Part shown: one piece after another, positions 10,028 to 19,095 of the stretch | How positions within the stretch are numbered: the first letter of the stretch is position 1 | How the letters are laid out: each line of letters opens with the position of its first letter | NCBI RefSeq assembly: GCF_947489715.1 | Contig: NZ_CANLER010000008.1 | Location: 1-64,000, forward strand | Direction of reading: 5' to 3' | From: an uncultured Roseovarius sp. | Lineage (GTDB): Bacteria; Pseudomonadota; Alphaproteobacteria; Rhodobacterales; Rhodobacteraceae | DNA: 64,000 bases | The notes under the pieces: model-generated | What the model was told of the DNA's origin: nothing | Database searches by the model: none | Seen by the model: the letters and a program-made list of their open reading frames with translations, nothing else | Translations under genes and position numbers: made by a program

Positions 10028-10090
10028 TGCTGGGCGTCCTGCCCCTCTTCGGCACCGTGCGCCCTGTTAGGGCCCCGCTTTGCCGATACA

Positions 10091-10123
10091 AATACCGACG
10101 TAATACCGACAAAATACCGACGT
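10091..10123. repeat. Three 11-bp direct repeats (iteron-like)
   Basis: AATACCGACGT (10091-10101), AATACCGACAA (10102-10112) and AATACCGACGT (10113-10123) lie head to tail with an 11-bp period, close to one helical turn, 62 bp upstream of the mmcQ-like gene. The arrangement suggests a binding site for a protein that stacks on one face of DNA, perhaps a regulator of the downstream mmcQ-kynU operon. The sequence itself is clear; the function is inference. Confidence 0.6.
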
Positions 10124-10184
10124 GATACAGCCTGGGGTTTTTCCTTGTTAACCAAGGGCTTCACCCCCGATTCGGAGATGCTCC

Positions 10185-10550
10185 ATGACCCGCGATGAAT
10201 TCAATGCCTTTTGCGGCTCTCTCACTGCCACCAGCCATGTGGTGCAATGGGGCAATGCCGATGTCTGGAAAGTCGGCGGCAAGGTCTTTGGCATCTGTGG
10301 CTGGAATGACGGGCGCGACGCGTTCACCTTCAAGGCGTCCGAGATCGCCTTCGAGGTGCTCCAGGACCAGCCCGGCATCCGCCCGGCTCCCTATCTGGCC
10401 TCACGCGGCCTCAAGTGGTTGCAGGTCTATGACCTGCCCGGCCTCAGCGATGATGAACTGCGCGAACATCTTGTTGCCTCCTATCACATGGCCGCGGCAA
10501 ACCTCAGCAAGAAGAAACGGGTTGAGCTGGGAATACCGGAGCAAAAATGA
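10185..10550 (+). CDS. MmcQ/YjbR family protein
   Basis: Small protein of 121 aa matching the MmcQ/YjbR fold: an N-terminal helix (MTRDEFNAFC), the WGNADVWKVGGKVFGICGW strand region and the C-terminal LREHLVASYHMAAANLSKK helix. The family resembles a double-wing DNA-binding fold, but molecular function is unproven. A good ribosome site (GGAG, seven bases) precedes the ATG. The stop overlaps the kynureninase start in an ATGA, so the two are translationally coupled. The link to kynurenine degradation is therefore contextual. Confidence 0.85.
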   Translation: MTRDEFNAFCGSLTATSHVVQWGNADVWKVGGKVFGICGWNDGRDAFTFKASEIAFEVLQDQPGIRPAPYLASRGLKWLQVYDLPGLSDDELREHLVASYHMAAANLSKKKRVELGIPEQK

Positions 10551-11740
10551 CTGATTTCAAGGCGTTGAAAGACTTATTTCATCTACCCGAGGGCCTTGTT
10601 TACCTCGATGGCAACTCCCTTGGACCGCTGCCCAGGGCCGCGCTGTCGCGGATGCAGACCACGATGCGGGACGAATGGGGTGAGATGCTGATCACCGGCT
10701 GGAACCGCGCCGGTTGGATGGATCAACCCGCCCGTCTGGGGGACCGTATCGGACGGCTGATCGGGGCAGAGCCAGGGCATGTGGTGCTGGGCGACACGCT
10801 GTCGATCAAGGTTTATCAGGCACTCGCCGCCGCGCTGGCGCTCAGGCCCGACCGCAAGGTGATCCTCAGCGATACCGGCAATTTCCCCACCGATCTCTAT
10901 ATGGCCGAAGGGCTGATCAAGGCGCTGGATCAGGGCCATGAACTCCGTGTCGTCCCGCCCAACGAGGTCGAGGCCAACATCACCAATGAGGTCGCCGCGA
11001 CCCTCCTGACCGAGGTGGACTACCGCACAGGACGCCTTCACAACATGGCACAACTGACTGAAAAAGCGCATGAAAACGGCTCTCTTGCTGTCTGGGATCT
11101 GGCCCATAGTGCCGGTGCAATCCCTGTTGATCTGGCCGCCTGCAAGGCCGATTTCGCGATCGGCTGCACCTACAAGTTCCTCAATGGCGGTCCCGGTGCG
11201 CCCGCTTTCATCTATATCGCCCCGGAGCACGCTGATCGGGTTCAACCTGCCCTCTCCGGCTGGCTCGGTCACGCCGCCCCCTTCGCCTTTGATCCGCACT
11301 ACCAGCCCGGTCCCGGCATCGAGCGGATGCGCGTCGGCACCCCCCCGGTGCTGGCGATGGCCGCGCTCGATACCGCGTTGGACATCTGGGAAAACATCGA
11401 CATGGCAGCGTTCAGGGCCCAATCCATCGCACTCAGCCAGCTATTCATCGACCGGATTGAGGCCACCTGCCCCGACCTCACCCTTGCCTCGCCCCGTGAT
11501 CCACTTCGGCGTGGCAGCCAGGTCTCGTTCCATTTTCAGCATGGCTATGCCGCGATGCAGGCCTGTATTGCCGAAGGTGTGATCGGTGATTTCCGCGCCC
11601 CCGATATCATGCGTTTCGGCATCACACCGCTTTACGTGGACAGGCAGGATATCGAACGAGCCGCCGAAACGGTAACCAAGGTAATGCACCGGAAACTATG
11701 GGAAAATCCGGAATTTCATACTGTCAACCGTGTAACCTGA
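10547..11740 (+). CDS. kynU: Kynureninase
   Basis: PLP enzyme that hydrolyses kynurenine or 3-hydroxykynurenine to anthranilate (or 3-hydroxyanthranilate) and alanine in tryptophan catabolism; cytosolic. Full length at 397 aa. Landmarks are the N-terminal YLDGNSLGPLPR, the phosphate-binding NFPTDLYM, the WDLAHSAGAIPVDL aspartate region and the PLP-lysine motif GCTYKFLNGGPGAPAF near residue 210. The start overlaps the mmcQ-like stop (ATGA). No kynurenine formamidase or tryptophan dioxygenase gene is in the window. Confidence 0.95.
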   Translation: MTDFKALKDLFHLPEGLVYLDGNSLGPLPRAALSRMQTTMRDEWGEMLITGWNRAGWMDQPARLGDRIGRLIGAEPGHVVLGDTLSIKVYQALAAALALRPDRKVILSDTGNFPTDLYMAEGLIKALDQGHELRVVPPNEVEANITNEVAATLLTEVDYRTGRLHNMAQLTEKAHENGSLAVWDLAHSAGAIPVDLAACKADFAIGCTYKFLNGGPGAPAFIYIAPEHADRVQPALSGWLGHAAPFAFDPHYQPGPGIERMRVGTPPVLAMAALDTALDIWENIDMAAFRAQSIALSQLFIDRIEATCPDLTLASPRDPLRRGSQVSFHFQHGYAAMQACIAEGVIGDFRAPDIMRFGITPLYVDRQDIERAAETVTKVMHRKLWENPEFHTVNRVT

Positions 11741-11897
11741 GACCGCATCACAACCCCTGGCAGAAAATTCGCAATTTCACCCTATTTGGTCGAAGAATTG
11801 CCCTATCCGGTCCGCACTCCTGCCGCGGACGGACCCTACCCCCGATATCAAAATCACATGTTCGCGGTGACATCGCGACGGGCAGGAAGGGCAGCAC

Positions 11898-14447
11898 ATG
11901 GCTGTTTTGGACAATGCAATCTGGTTCGGCGGTGACGGGTTTGCCGAAAGCGGCAACACCACGCTGACGGAAAACGGCAACACCACCACCGTGTTTGCCA
12001 GCTTCACCGAAGATGTCTGGGACGCCTCGCAGGGCGGCAACAACGTATCGGATTTCGGCGCGTTCGGCGTCACCACGCCCATCACCGCCAATTACCAGTT
12101 CTCCAACCCAGTCGAAAACCTGTCCTTCGACATCCAGCACCTCAATGATGACGGCGGCTCGACCTTCGACGATTCCTGGACCATCCACGCCTATGACGAA
12201 AACGGTGATCTGATCCCGGCAGCGGATGTCATCGCTGGCATCAGCGGTCTGGTCGATGAAACCATCATCACCAACCCCGACGGGTCGGTCACGATCCAAT
12301 CCGCCGGCACAACCGCCAACGATGTTACACTTGACCTGCCCGGTCAGGTCTCACAGCTCGACATCACTTTCGAACCCGGTCCCGACGGCACGCAAACTGG
12401 CGGCTCGGGTATCAGCGACCTGACATTCGACATCCCGGCAAATGATACCGACGGCGACGGCGAGCCTGACGCCACGGATATCGACCGCGATGGCGACGGT
12501 ATCCTTGACACTGACGAAGGCTATAGCGAGACCACCCCGACAACGATCACCATCACCTTTGACGGCGATCAGTTCACCGGTGTCGACAACACCGAGTGGG
12601 AGCTGCGCGATCCTGATGGCAACCTCATTGCCAGCGATACAACCATCGGCAGCGGTGTCGAGATTACCAATGTAAACATCACCGATCTGGGCGATTACAC
12701 CTTTACCATCAACGACGATTTCGGCGATGGCCTGGCGGGCGGCGACCCGGCCAGCTACACGATCGCAGTCAACGGCCAGGTGGTCGTGGATTCCGGTCCG
12801 AACCCCAATTTCGGCACCACCATCACCGAAACCTTCAACGTCGATACCATCATCAACACGCGCGACACCGACGGCGATGGCATTGCCGATCACCTTGATC
12901 TGGACAGCGACAATGATGGCATTACCGATAATGTCGAGGCCCAGACAACCGCTGGCTATACCGCCCCGACCGGCACGGATAGCGATGGTGACGGCCTTGA
13001 TGACGCCTACGAAGGTTCTGGCCTCACGCCAGTAGATACCGATGGTGACGGTATTGCAGATTTTATCGATACCGATTCCGACAATGACGGTATCGACGAT
13101 GTGGATGAGGCCGGACATGGCATCACGCAGGCGGCAATTGACGCCTCGGGGGACGCTGATTTCGATGGCATCGCCGATGTGGTCGACGATGTGGACGGTT
13201 ATGACGCCAACGATGCAGATATCGACGGTTCGGGCGATTTCACACTGGCAGACAGCGACAATGACACAGCTGCGGACGGATCGGGCGCCACGCCACTGGT
13301 CAACGATCTGGATTTTCGCGATGCGGTCGCGTCGAACTTCATTGTCGAGGGCACGACGGGCAATGACCTGATCGACAGCAGCTATACCAGCGACCCCGAA
13401 GGCGACAGGATCGACAACAATGACCATTCGGACGGGTCCAACGACGATTCCGTCATCGCCGGCGATGGCAATGACACCGTTGTTTCAGGGGCCGGGGACG
13501 ACACCATTGATGGCGGCAGCGGCGATGACAGTATCACCGGCGGGGTCGGCGCGGACAGCATCACCGGTGGCTCTGGCGATGACACCATTCAGGTGGCACA
13601 GGGCGATACGGTCACCGGTGGCGACGGCGATGACTTTTTCACCCTGACCGACCTGTCAGAGGTCGGCAATGACGCGATTTCGATCACCGGTGGCGAAGGG
13701 GACGAGACTGGCGGCGACACGCTGCAACTGACCTCTGACATCTCGGTCGCCGACATCACCTTCACCAATACCGATGACAATGCTGGTGGCCTTTCGGGCA
13801 ATTTCACCATGGCCGATGGCACCCTGGTGACGTTTTCCGAGATCGAAAACATCATCTGCTTCACCCCCGGCGCCCGCATCCAGACGCCGCAAGGCGCGCG
13901 CGCGGTCGAAACACTCCGCCCCGGTGATCTGGTCATCACCCGTGACAATGGCCCACAGCCCATCCGCTGGTTGGGCCAACGCACCGTGCCCGGTCTGGGC
14001 CGGTTTGCACCGGTTACCTTTGACACCGGCGCGCTCGACGGTCTGACCCGCCCGTTGACGGTCTCCCCCCAGCATCGTCTCCTGTTCAGCGGCTACCGCG
14101 CGGAATTGCTATTCGGCACGCCAGAGGTGCTGATCGCCGCCAGGCATCTGGTCAACGATCTGAACATCCGCCAGACCGCGCGCGCGCAGATCACCTATCT
14201 GCACCTGATGTTTGACCGGCACGAGATTATCTACGCTGATGGCACGGCCACCGAAAGCTTCCATGCCGGCCAAACCGGTGTTTCGGCCATTTCGGATCAG
14301 TCGCGCGACGAAATGTTCGCGATTTTCCCGGAATTGCGGGCGGATAGCGGGGCACATGGGGACACTGCGCGCCTGTGTCTCAAGGCACATGAAGCGCGGC
14401 TTCTGGCACCGCTCATCACACCGGATCACCGCGCCAACGTCGCCTGA
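11898..14447 (+). CDS. Secreted Ca-binding RTX/TSP3-repeat protein with C-terminal Hint domain
   Basis: Large acidic protein of 849 aa with no classical signal peptide, consistent with type I secretion. Residues about 1-180 are a beta-rich N-terminal module. DTDGDG and DSDNDG thrombospondin-3-like calcium repeats occur near 183-210 and 324-410. A glycine/aspartate RTX-type array ([15 protein letters not shown] and following) lies near 520-585. The C-terminal third begins with [18 protein letters not shown] at about residue 654 and contains [10 protein letters not shown], the Hint_2 (Hedgehog/intein-fold) signature with its nucleophilic cysteine and histidine. An AGGAAGGG ribosome site precedes the ATG. 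It is probably a surface or extracellular protein; self-cleavage by Hint is inferred from family knowledge. Confidence 0.88.
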   Translation: MAVLDNAIWFGGDGFAESGNTTLTENGNTTTVFASFTEDVWDASQGGNNVSDFGAFGVTTPITANYQFSNPVENLSFDIQHLNDDGGSTFDDSWTIHAYDENGDLIPAADVIAGISGLVDETIITNPDGSVTIQSAGTTANDVTLDLPGQVSQLDITFEPGPDGTQTGGSGISDLTFDIPANDTDGDGEPDATDIDRDGDGILDTDEGYSETTPTTITITFDGDQFTGVDNTEWELRDPDGNLIASDTTIGSGVEITNVNITDLGDYTFTINDDFGDGLAGGDPASYTIAVNGQVVVDSGPNPNFGTTITETFNVDTIINTRDTDGDGIADHLDLDSDNDGITDNVEAQTTAGYTAPTGTDSDGDGLDDAYEGSGLTPVDTDGDGIADFIDTDSDNDGIDDVDEAGHGITQAAIDASGDADFDGIADVVDDVDGYDANDADIDGSGDFTLADSDNDTAADGSGATPLVNDLDFRDAVASNFIVEGTTGNDLIDSSYTSDPEGDRIDNNDHSDGSNDDSVIAGDGNDTVVSGAGDDTIDGGSGDDSITGGVGADSITGGSGDDTIQVAQGDTVTGGDGDDFFTLTDLSEVGNDAISITGGEGDETGGDTLQLTSDISVADITFTNTDDNAGGLSGNFTMADGTLVTFSEIENIICFTPGARIQTPQGARAVETLRPGDLVITRDNGPQPIRWLGQRTVPGLGRFAPVTFDTGALDGLTRPLTVSPQHRLLFSGYRAELLFGTPEVLIAARHLVNDLNIRQTARAQITYLHLMFDRHEIIYADGTATESFHAGQTGVSAISDQSRDEMFAIFPELRADSGAHGDTARLCLKAHEARLLAPLITPDHRANVA

Positions 14448-14459
14448 CCCAGAGCGTGT

Positions 14460-14897
14460 TCAGTAAATATCGTTCGCCCGCTGCACGGTTCGGATGTAGG
14501 CAATGATGGCCTCGATATCCGCGTCGGTGGCACCGGAAACGGGCGGCATATCCCCAAACGACCAATGATGGCTGCGCACTCCCTGCTGCGTCGCACGGAC
14601 AAAGGCGAAATCGCCGTGATGCCCAGGTTCATAAATCTTGTGAATCAGGGGCGGGCCTTTCCCCTCGATACCGCCGGCATTTGCCCCGTGGCACCCGGCG
14701 CAAAGCCCGTCAAAAGCGTTCGCCCCCAGGGCGGCTTTGCCGCTGAGTTCCGGCACAATGACAGCCACGATTGCCTCGCCCGTTGTCGATGATACCTCCG
14801 GACCGTTGCCAAGCTTGTCATCAGGCAATTGCACCACCCAGACGCCGATCGCCAGCGCCAGAACCAAGGCTGCGAACATCACAATGCGCGTCATCAA
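14460..14897 (-). CDS. Membrane-anchored class I cytochrome c
   Basis: A 145-aa protein with an uncleaved or signal-type N-terminal helix (residues 4-22), one haem c site C-A-G-C-H at 66-70 and a probable axial methionine at M117 in GDMPPVSG. A typical C-terminal helix (DIEAIIAYIRTVQ) follows. It is a mono-haem electron carrier facing the periplasm. There is no oxidase or dehydrogenase gene next to it, so its partner is unknown. It converges on the Hint-protein gene with only 12 nt between stops. Confidence 0.9.
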   Translation of the reverse strand: MMTRIVMFAALVLALAIGVWVVQLPDDKLGNGPEVSSTTGEAIVAVIVPELSGKAALGANAFDGLCAGCHGANAGGIEGKGPPLIHKIYEPGHHGDFAFVRATQQGVRSHHWSFGDMPPVSGATDADIEAIIAYIRTVQRANDIY

Positions 14898-14964
14898 TAC
14901 GCCTCCGATTCCGTTTCATCACGGTCGGTTTGCGCCTTCCAGCAGGGGGAGGGTCAAGTAATCT

Positions 14965-15738
14965 TCAGGCGGATTTCAGCGTTGGCGCGGCACGACCTGT
15001 CGCCCAGGCCCGCGCAGCGTCGCCAAAAGCCGAAAACAATGGACGGCTGACCGGATCATCGGTGGCATTCCATTCGGGATGCCACTGGACCGACAGGGCA
15101 AAACCCTTGGCCCCTTCGACATAAATCGCCTCGGGGGTGCCATCATGGGCGCGGCCATCAATCACGATACGCGCGCCGGGTTCTTCAATCCCCTGACCGT
15201 GCAGCGTGTTGGTCAACACCTCGGTCGCGCCCAGCAAACGGTGAAACGGGCCGCCGGGCGTAAAGCTTACGGTGTGGCGCAGAGCAAACTGTTCGGCCAA
15301 CGTGCCTTCGGGCGGCATGCGGTGATTGTCGCGCCCGGGCAATTCGCGGATTTCCGGGTGCAAGGTGCCGCCCAGTGCCACGTTCACCTCCTGAAAGCCA
15401 CGGCAAATGCCCAGCAGCGGCTGACCGCGTTCCACACATGCCCGCACCAGCGGCAGGCACAGGTTGTCGCGTGCCCGGTCAAACGCGCCATGCGCCTCGG
15501 TCTCGGCATGGCCATATTCCTCGGGGTGGACATTGGGCCGCCCACCGGTCAGCAGGAACCCATCGCAAGCCTCCAGCAAATCCTCTACCGGGGCCAGATC
15601 CGGATCAGATGGCACGATCAGCGGAATGCAATCGGCAACCTTGGCGATCGCGGTCGAATTCATCACGCCATTGGCGTGAACCGGATACCGGTCCTCAAGT
15701 TCATACTGGTTTCCGATGATACCTATGATCGGACGCAT
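14965..15738 (-). CDS. Gamma-glutamyl-gamma-aminobutyrate hydrolase family protein (peptidase C26)
   Basis: Class-I glutamine-amidotransferase-fold hydrolase, 257 aa. The nucleophile elbow LLGICRGFQEVN (cysteine near residue 114) and the C-terminal VQWHPEW (His-Glu of the triad) are both present, so it should be active. PuuD-type members cleave gamma-glutamyl-GABA in putrescine degradation; others act on different gamma-glutamyl amides. Here no puuABC genes adjoin it, so the substrate is open. It is divergent from pepN across a 306-nt region. Confidence 0.88.
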   Translation of the reverse strand: MRPIIGIIGNQYELEDRYPVHANGVMNSTAIAKVADCIPLIVPSDPDLAPVEDLLEACDGFLLTGGRPNVHPEEYGHAETEAHGAFDRARDNLCLPLVRACVERGQPLLGICRGFQEVNVALGGTLHPEIRELPGRDNHRMPPEGTLAEQFALRHTVSFTPGGPFHRLLGATEVLTNTLHGQGIEEPGARIVIDGRAHDGTPEAIYVEGAKGFALSVQWHPEWNATDDPVSRPLFSAFGDAARAWATGRAAPTLKSA

Positions 15739-16044
15739 TATGCTGACCCCTGCTTAATTCCTTACCCCTGAATATATCGGTCAATTTGATAATAAAACAC
15801 CAATCAACGCACAGAATTTTGCGCGAAAATGCACGTAATGGTAACCGACAATGTCTAACTACTGCCCTCGTGGGCGATGGCACGCGTCGCGAGGGGCAAA
15901 TCGCTTGCAAGCGTCCCCGCTTAGGCCACAAGCATCCCGGTCAGGCGGGGTGTCATCGTCCACACCATTGCCACAGCTTCCCGCCTTGCAGCCACGCCTC
16001 ATTCCGCTAAACCTGTGCCAGCCCCGACAGAGGAGATGAGCCAG
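15739..16044. other. Divergent promoter region, C26 hydrolase / pepN
   Basis: No gene is credible here. The left part (15760-15850) is A+T-rich, as expected for the promoter of the minus-strand hydrolase. A 12-bp palindrome CGCTTGCAAGCG sits near 15902-15913. The pepN ribosome site GAGGAG is at its right end. No terminator or known regulator site was recognised. Confidence 0.5.
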
Positions 16045-18597
16045 ATGCGCGACGCCGCCCCCCAGACGATCTATCTCAAGGACTACACGCCCTTCGGTTA
16101 CCTGATCGAAAGTGTCGAACTGGCCTTCCGCCTGCACCCCACCAAGACCCGCGTGATCTCGCGCATCCGCTTCCGCCCCAACCCCGATGCGACCGACAGC
16201 CGGTTCTTTCTGCACGGCGAGGATCTGACCCTGATCAGCGCCCAGATCGACGGCATCCCCGTTGCGCCCGAACTGACCGACACGGGCCTTACCTGCCCGG
16301 TCCCCGACACCGCGTTCGTATGGGAGGCCGAGGTGGAAATCTCACCCTCGACCAATACCGCGCTAGAGGGGCTTTATATGTCGAACGGCATGTACTGCAC
16401 CCAGTGCGAAGCCGAGGGTTTTCGCAAGATCACCTATTACCCCGACCGCCCCGATGTGATGGCGCCGTTCACCGTGCGGATCGAAGGCGACGAGGAAGTC
16501 CTGCTGTCCAACGGCAATCCGGCCAAGGCGGGCGACGGTTTTGCCGAATGGCGCGATCCCTGGCCGAAACCGGCCTACCTGTTTGCGCTGGTAGCCGGTG
16601 ACCTGATCAACCACCCCGACAGCTTCACCACCAGATCCGGCAGAAAAATCGAGCTGAACATCTGGGTCCGCCCCGGCGACGAGGGAAAATGCGCCTTTGG
16701 CATGCAGGCCTTGAAGGCGTCGATGAAATGGGACGAGGACGTGTATGGCCGCGAATACGACCTCGATATCTTCAACATCGTCGCGGTCGATGATTTCAAC
16801 ATGGGTGCGATGGAAAACAAGGGGCTGAACATCTTCAACTCCTCCGCCGTGCTGGCCTCGCCCGAAACCTCCACCGACATGAATTTCGAGCGGATCGAGG
16901 CGATCATCGCGCATGAGTATTTCCACAACTGGACGGGTAACCGCATCACCTGCCGCGACTGGTTCCAGCTTTGCCTCAAGGAAGGGCTGACCGTCTTTCG
17001 CGACGCGCAATTCACCTCGGACATGCGTTCGGCCCCGGTCAAGCGCATCTCGGACGTAATTGCCCTGCGCGCCCGGCAGTTCCGCGAGGATAATGGCCCG
17101 TTGGCCCACCCGGTGCGCCCCGACAGCTTTGTCGAGATCAACAATTTCTACACTGCCACGGTCTACGAAAAAGGCGCCGAACTGATCGGCATGCTAAAGA
17201 CGCTGGTCGGCGATGACGCCTATACAAGGGCGCTCGATCTCTATTTCAACCGCCATGACGGTGACGCCGCCACGATCGAGGATTGGCTGCAAGTGTTCGA
17301 GGATGCCACCGGCCGCGACCTCGGTCAGTTCAAACGCTGGTACGAACAGGCGGGCACCCCACGCCTCAGCGTGACCGATGACTTCAGGGACGGCACTTAC
17401 ACCCTTCATTTCGAACAGAAAACGCCACCCACGCCGGGTCAGGACATCAAAGACCCGCGCGTGATTCCGATTGCCGTGGGCCTTCTTGGACCCAATGGCG
17501 ACGAGGTGCATGCGACAGAAGTGTTGGAGATGACCGACGCCAGACAAAGCTTCAGTTTCGAAGGTCTTTCCGCTAGGCCGATCCCTTCGATCCTACGCGA
17601 ATTCTCGGCCCCGGTGATCCTTGAGCGTGACATCAGCGATACCGAACGCGCCTTTCTGCTGGCCCATGACACCGACCCGTTCAACAAGTGGGAGGCCGGG
17701 CTGAGCCTGGCGCGGGGCGGGCTGATCGCCATGATCCGCGACGGCGCCGCGCCCGATACGGCCTATCTGGACGCGGTTCAGCAGATGGCGCGCGATGACA
17801 GCCTTGATCCGGCCTTCCGCGCGCTGGCACTTGGCCTGCCAAGCCAGGACGACCTGGCACAGACCCTGTTTGACGCGGGCGAAACCCCCGATCTGCAGGC
17901 GATATGGGAGGCACTGGAAACCCTGCGTCAGGCCAAGGCACAGACCATGCAGGATCTCGCTCCGCGCCTTTATGCGCAATATCAGGTGACCGATGCCTAT
18001 CAGCCCAACGCCGTACAATCCGGCGCACGGTCGCTCGCAAATGCTGCGCTGGCAATGATCACCAGGCTCGATGGCGGCACGCAGGCGCAGCGCCAGTATG
18101 ATACCGCCACCAACATGACGCAGCAGCTTGCCGCGTGGTCCTGCCTGCTTCAGGCGGGCAACGGTGAGGCTGCCACCGCCGCCTTTTATGACCAATGGCA
18201 GCATGACCGGCTGGTGATCGACAAATGGTTCATGCTGCAAATCCTGCATGCAGATCCGGCAGACGCCGCCGACACGGCTGCCAGCCTGACAAAGCACCCG
18301 GATTTCACGATGAAAAATCCCAATCGTTTCCGATCTACACTGGGTGGCCTCACCGCCTCTCCGGCCGGGTTCCACCATGCCAGCGGCAAAGGCTATGCGC
18401 TGCTGGCGGATTGGTTGATCAAGCTCGATCCCCTCAACCCGCAAACCACCGCCCGGACCTGCTCGGCCTTCGAAACATGGAAACGCTATGATGCCAACCG
18501 CCAGACCCTGATCAGGGCCCAGTTGGAGCGTATCCTCGACACGCCGAACCTCAGCCGCGACACGACCGAGATGGTCACCCGTATTCTGGCGGCCTGA
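16045..18597 (+). CDS. pepN: Aminopeptidase N (M1 family)
   Basis: Zinc metallopeptidase releasing N-terminal residues from peptides; cytosolic, no signal peptide. 850 aa, close to the proteobacterial PepN length. The exopeptidase motif NMGAMENKGLNIF and the zinc motif HEYFHNWTGNR with the third ligand glutamate in LKEGLTVFRD are intact. The C-terminal half (DUF3458-type Ig-like and helical domains) is complete to the last residues. I chose the ATG at 16045 (MRDAAPQTIYLKDY) because GAGGAG lies nine bases before it; in-frame ATGs at 16015 and 16036 are alternatives. Confidence 0.95.
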   Translation: MRDAAPQTIYLKDYTPFGYLIESVELAFRLHPTKTRVISRIRFRPNPDATDSRFFLHGEDLTLISAQIDGIPVAPELTDTGLTCPVPDTAFVWEAEVEISPSTNTALEGLYMSNGMYCTQCEAEGFRKITYYPDRPDVMAPFTVRIEGDEEVLLSNGNPAKAGDGFAEWRDPWPKPAYLFALVAGDLINHPDSFTTRSGRKIELNIWVRPGDEGKCAFGMQALKASMKWDEDVYGREYDLDIFNIVAVDDFNMGAMENKGLNIFNSSAVLASPETSTDMNFERIEAIIAHEYFHNWTGNRITCRDWFQLCLKEGLTVFRDAQFTSDMRSAPVKRISDVIALRARQFREDNGPLAHPVRPDSFVEINNFYTATVYEKGAELIGMLKTLVGDDAYTRALDLYFNRHDGDAATIEDWLQVFEDATGRDLGQFKRWYEQAGTPRLSVTDDFRDGTYTLHFEQKTPPTPGQDIKDPRVIPIAVGLLGPNGDEVHATEVLEMTDARQSFSFEGLSARPIPSILREFSAPVILERDISDTERAFLLAHDTDPFNKWEAGLSLARGGLIAMIRDGAAPDTAYLDAVQQMARDDSLDPAFRALALGLPSQDDLAQTLFDAGETPDLQAIWEALETLRQAKAQTMQDLAPRLYAQYQVTDAYQPNAVQSGARSLANAALAMITRLDGGTQAQRQYDTATNMTQQLAAWSCLLQAGNGEAATAAFYDQWQHDRLVIDKWFMLQILHADPADAADTAASLTKHPDFTMKNPNRFRSTLGGLTASPAGFHHASGKGYALLADWLIKLDPLNPQTTARTCSAFETWKRYDANRQTLIRAQLERILDTPNLSRDTTEMVTRILAA

Positions 18598-18863
18598 AAT
18601 TACCGAATGCCGTGAAGAGGATGCCTGAGATCTGCAATGCGTCGCATGATCTACGGTGCGGCTCGAAGTATCCAACGCCGACGTTCAGATTGCAACGGTT
18701 TGCGTCTCGCCCGACAGCACCCGGCCAAAGCGATGGCCCGGTCAAACGCCTGAATAGCTATGCAGGAAGCGCAAGGCGCATATGTGCCGATTGAGAGTAG
18801 TCATGTTCGGACTGATTGCTTATCTGCGTGAAATAACAGCAACTCCTACTAAGGATCAGGACA

Positions 18864-18959
18864 ATGACACAAGTTGTAAAAGACGCTCTGGGCATCGCAG
18901 CCTTGATTGCAGCAACCGTATCGTTTATCGGCCTGCATTCCTGGATGTATGTCCTCTAA
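18864..18959 (+). CDS. 31-aa small hydrophobic protein
   Basis: A short frame that begins MTQVVKDALGIAALIA and ends in SWMYVL. It has an AAGGATCAGG ribosome site just before the ATG, one predicted transmembrane helix (residues about 8-25) and a terminator about 85 nt downstream. The stand-alone unit looks like a genuine small membrane protein gene. The 266 bases between pepN and this frame contain no other gene I can support. The function is unknown, and conservation should be tested. Confidence 0.6.
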   Translation: MTQVVKDALGIAALIAATVSFIGLHSWMYVL

Positions 18960-19043
18960 CGCACATTTCGACACAGGCCCTTTGCTCGGGCAAGGCGTTT
19001 GAAAAACGCCAAGATCGTGTGGGGCAGATACGTCATGGAAACG

Positions 19044-19078
19044 AAAAAAGGCGCCCAAATCTAGGGCGCCTTTTTTTT
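19044..19078. terminator. Bidirectional Rho-independent terminator
   Basis: AAAAAAGGCGCCC, a 7-base loop and GGGCGCCTTTTTTTT form a strong stem with T-runs on both strands. It ends the small-protein transcript on the plus strand and the TRAP-transporter operon on the minus strand (dctM stop at 19096). Confidence 0.93.
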
Positions 19079-19095
19079 GTTTTCTGTCAGCCTGA

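Noticed and set aside
13460..13640. Repeated DNA as an independent repeat element
   Set aside because: The repetition is explained by RTX calcium-binding codons in the Hint protein gene.
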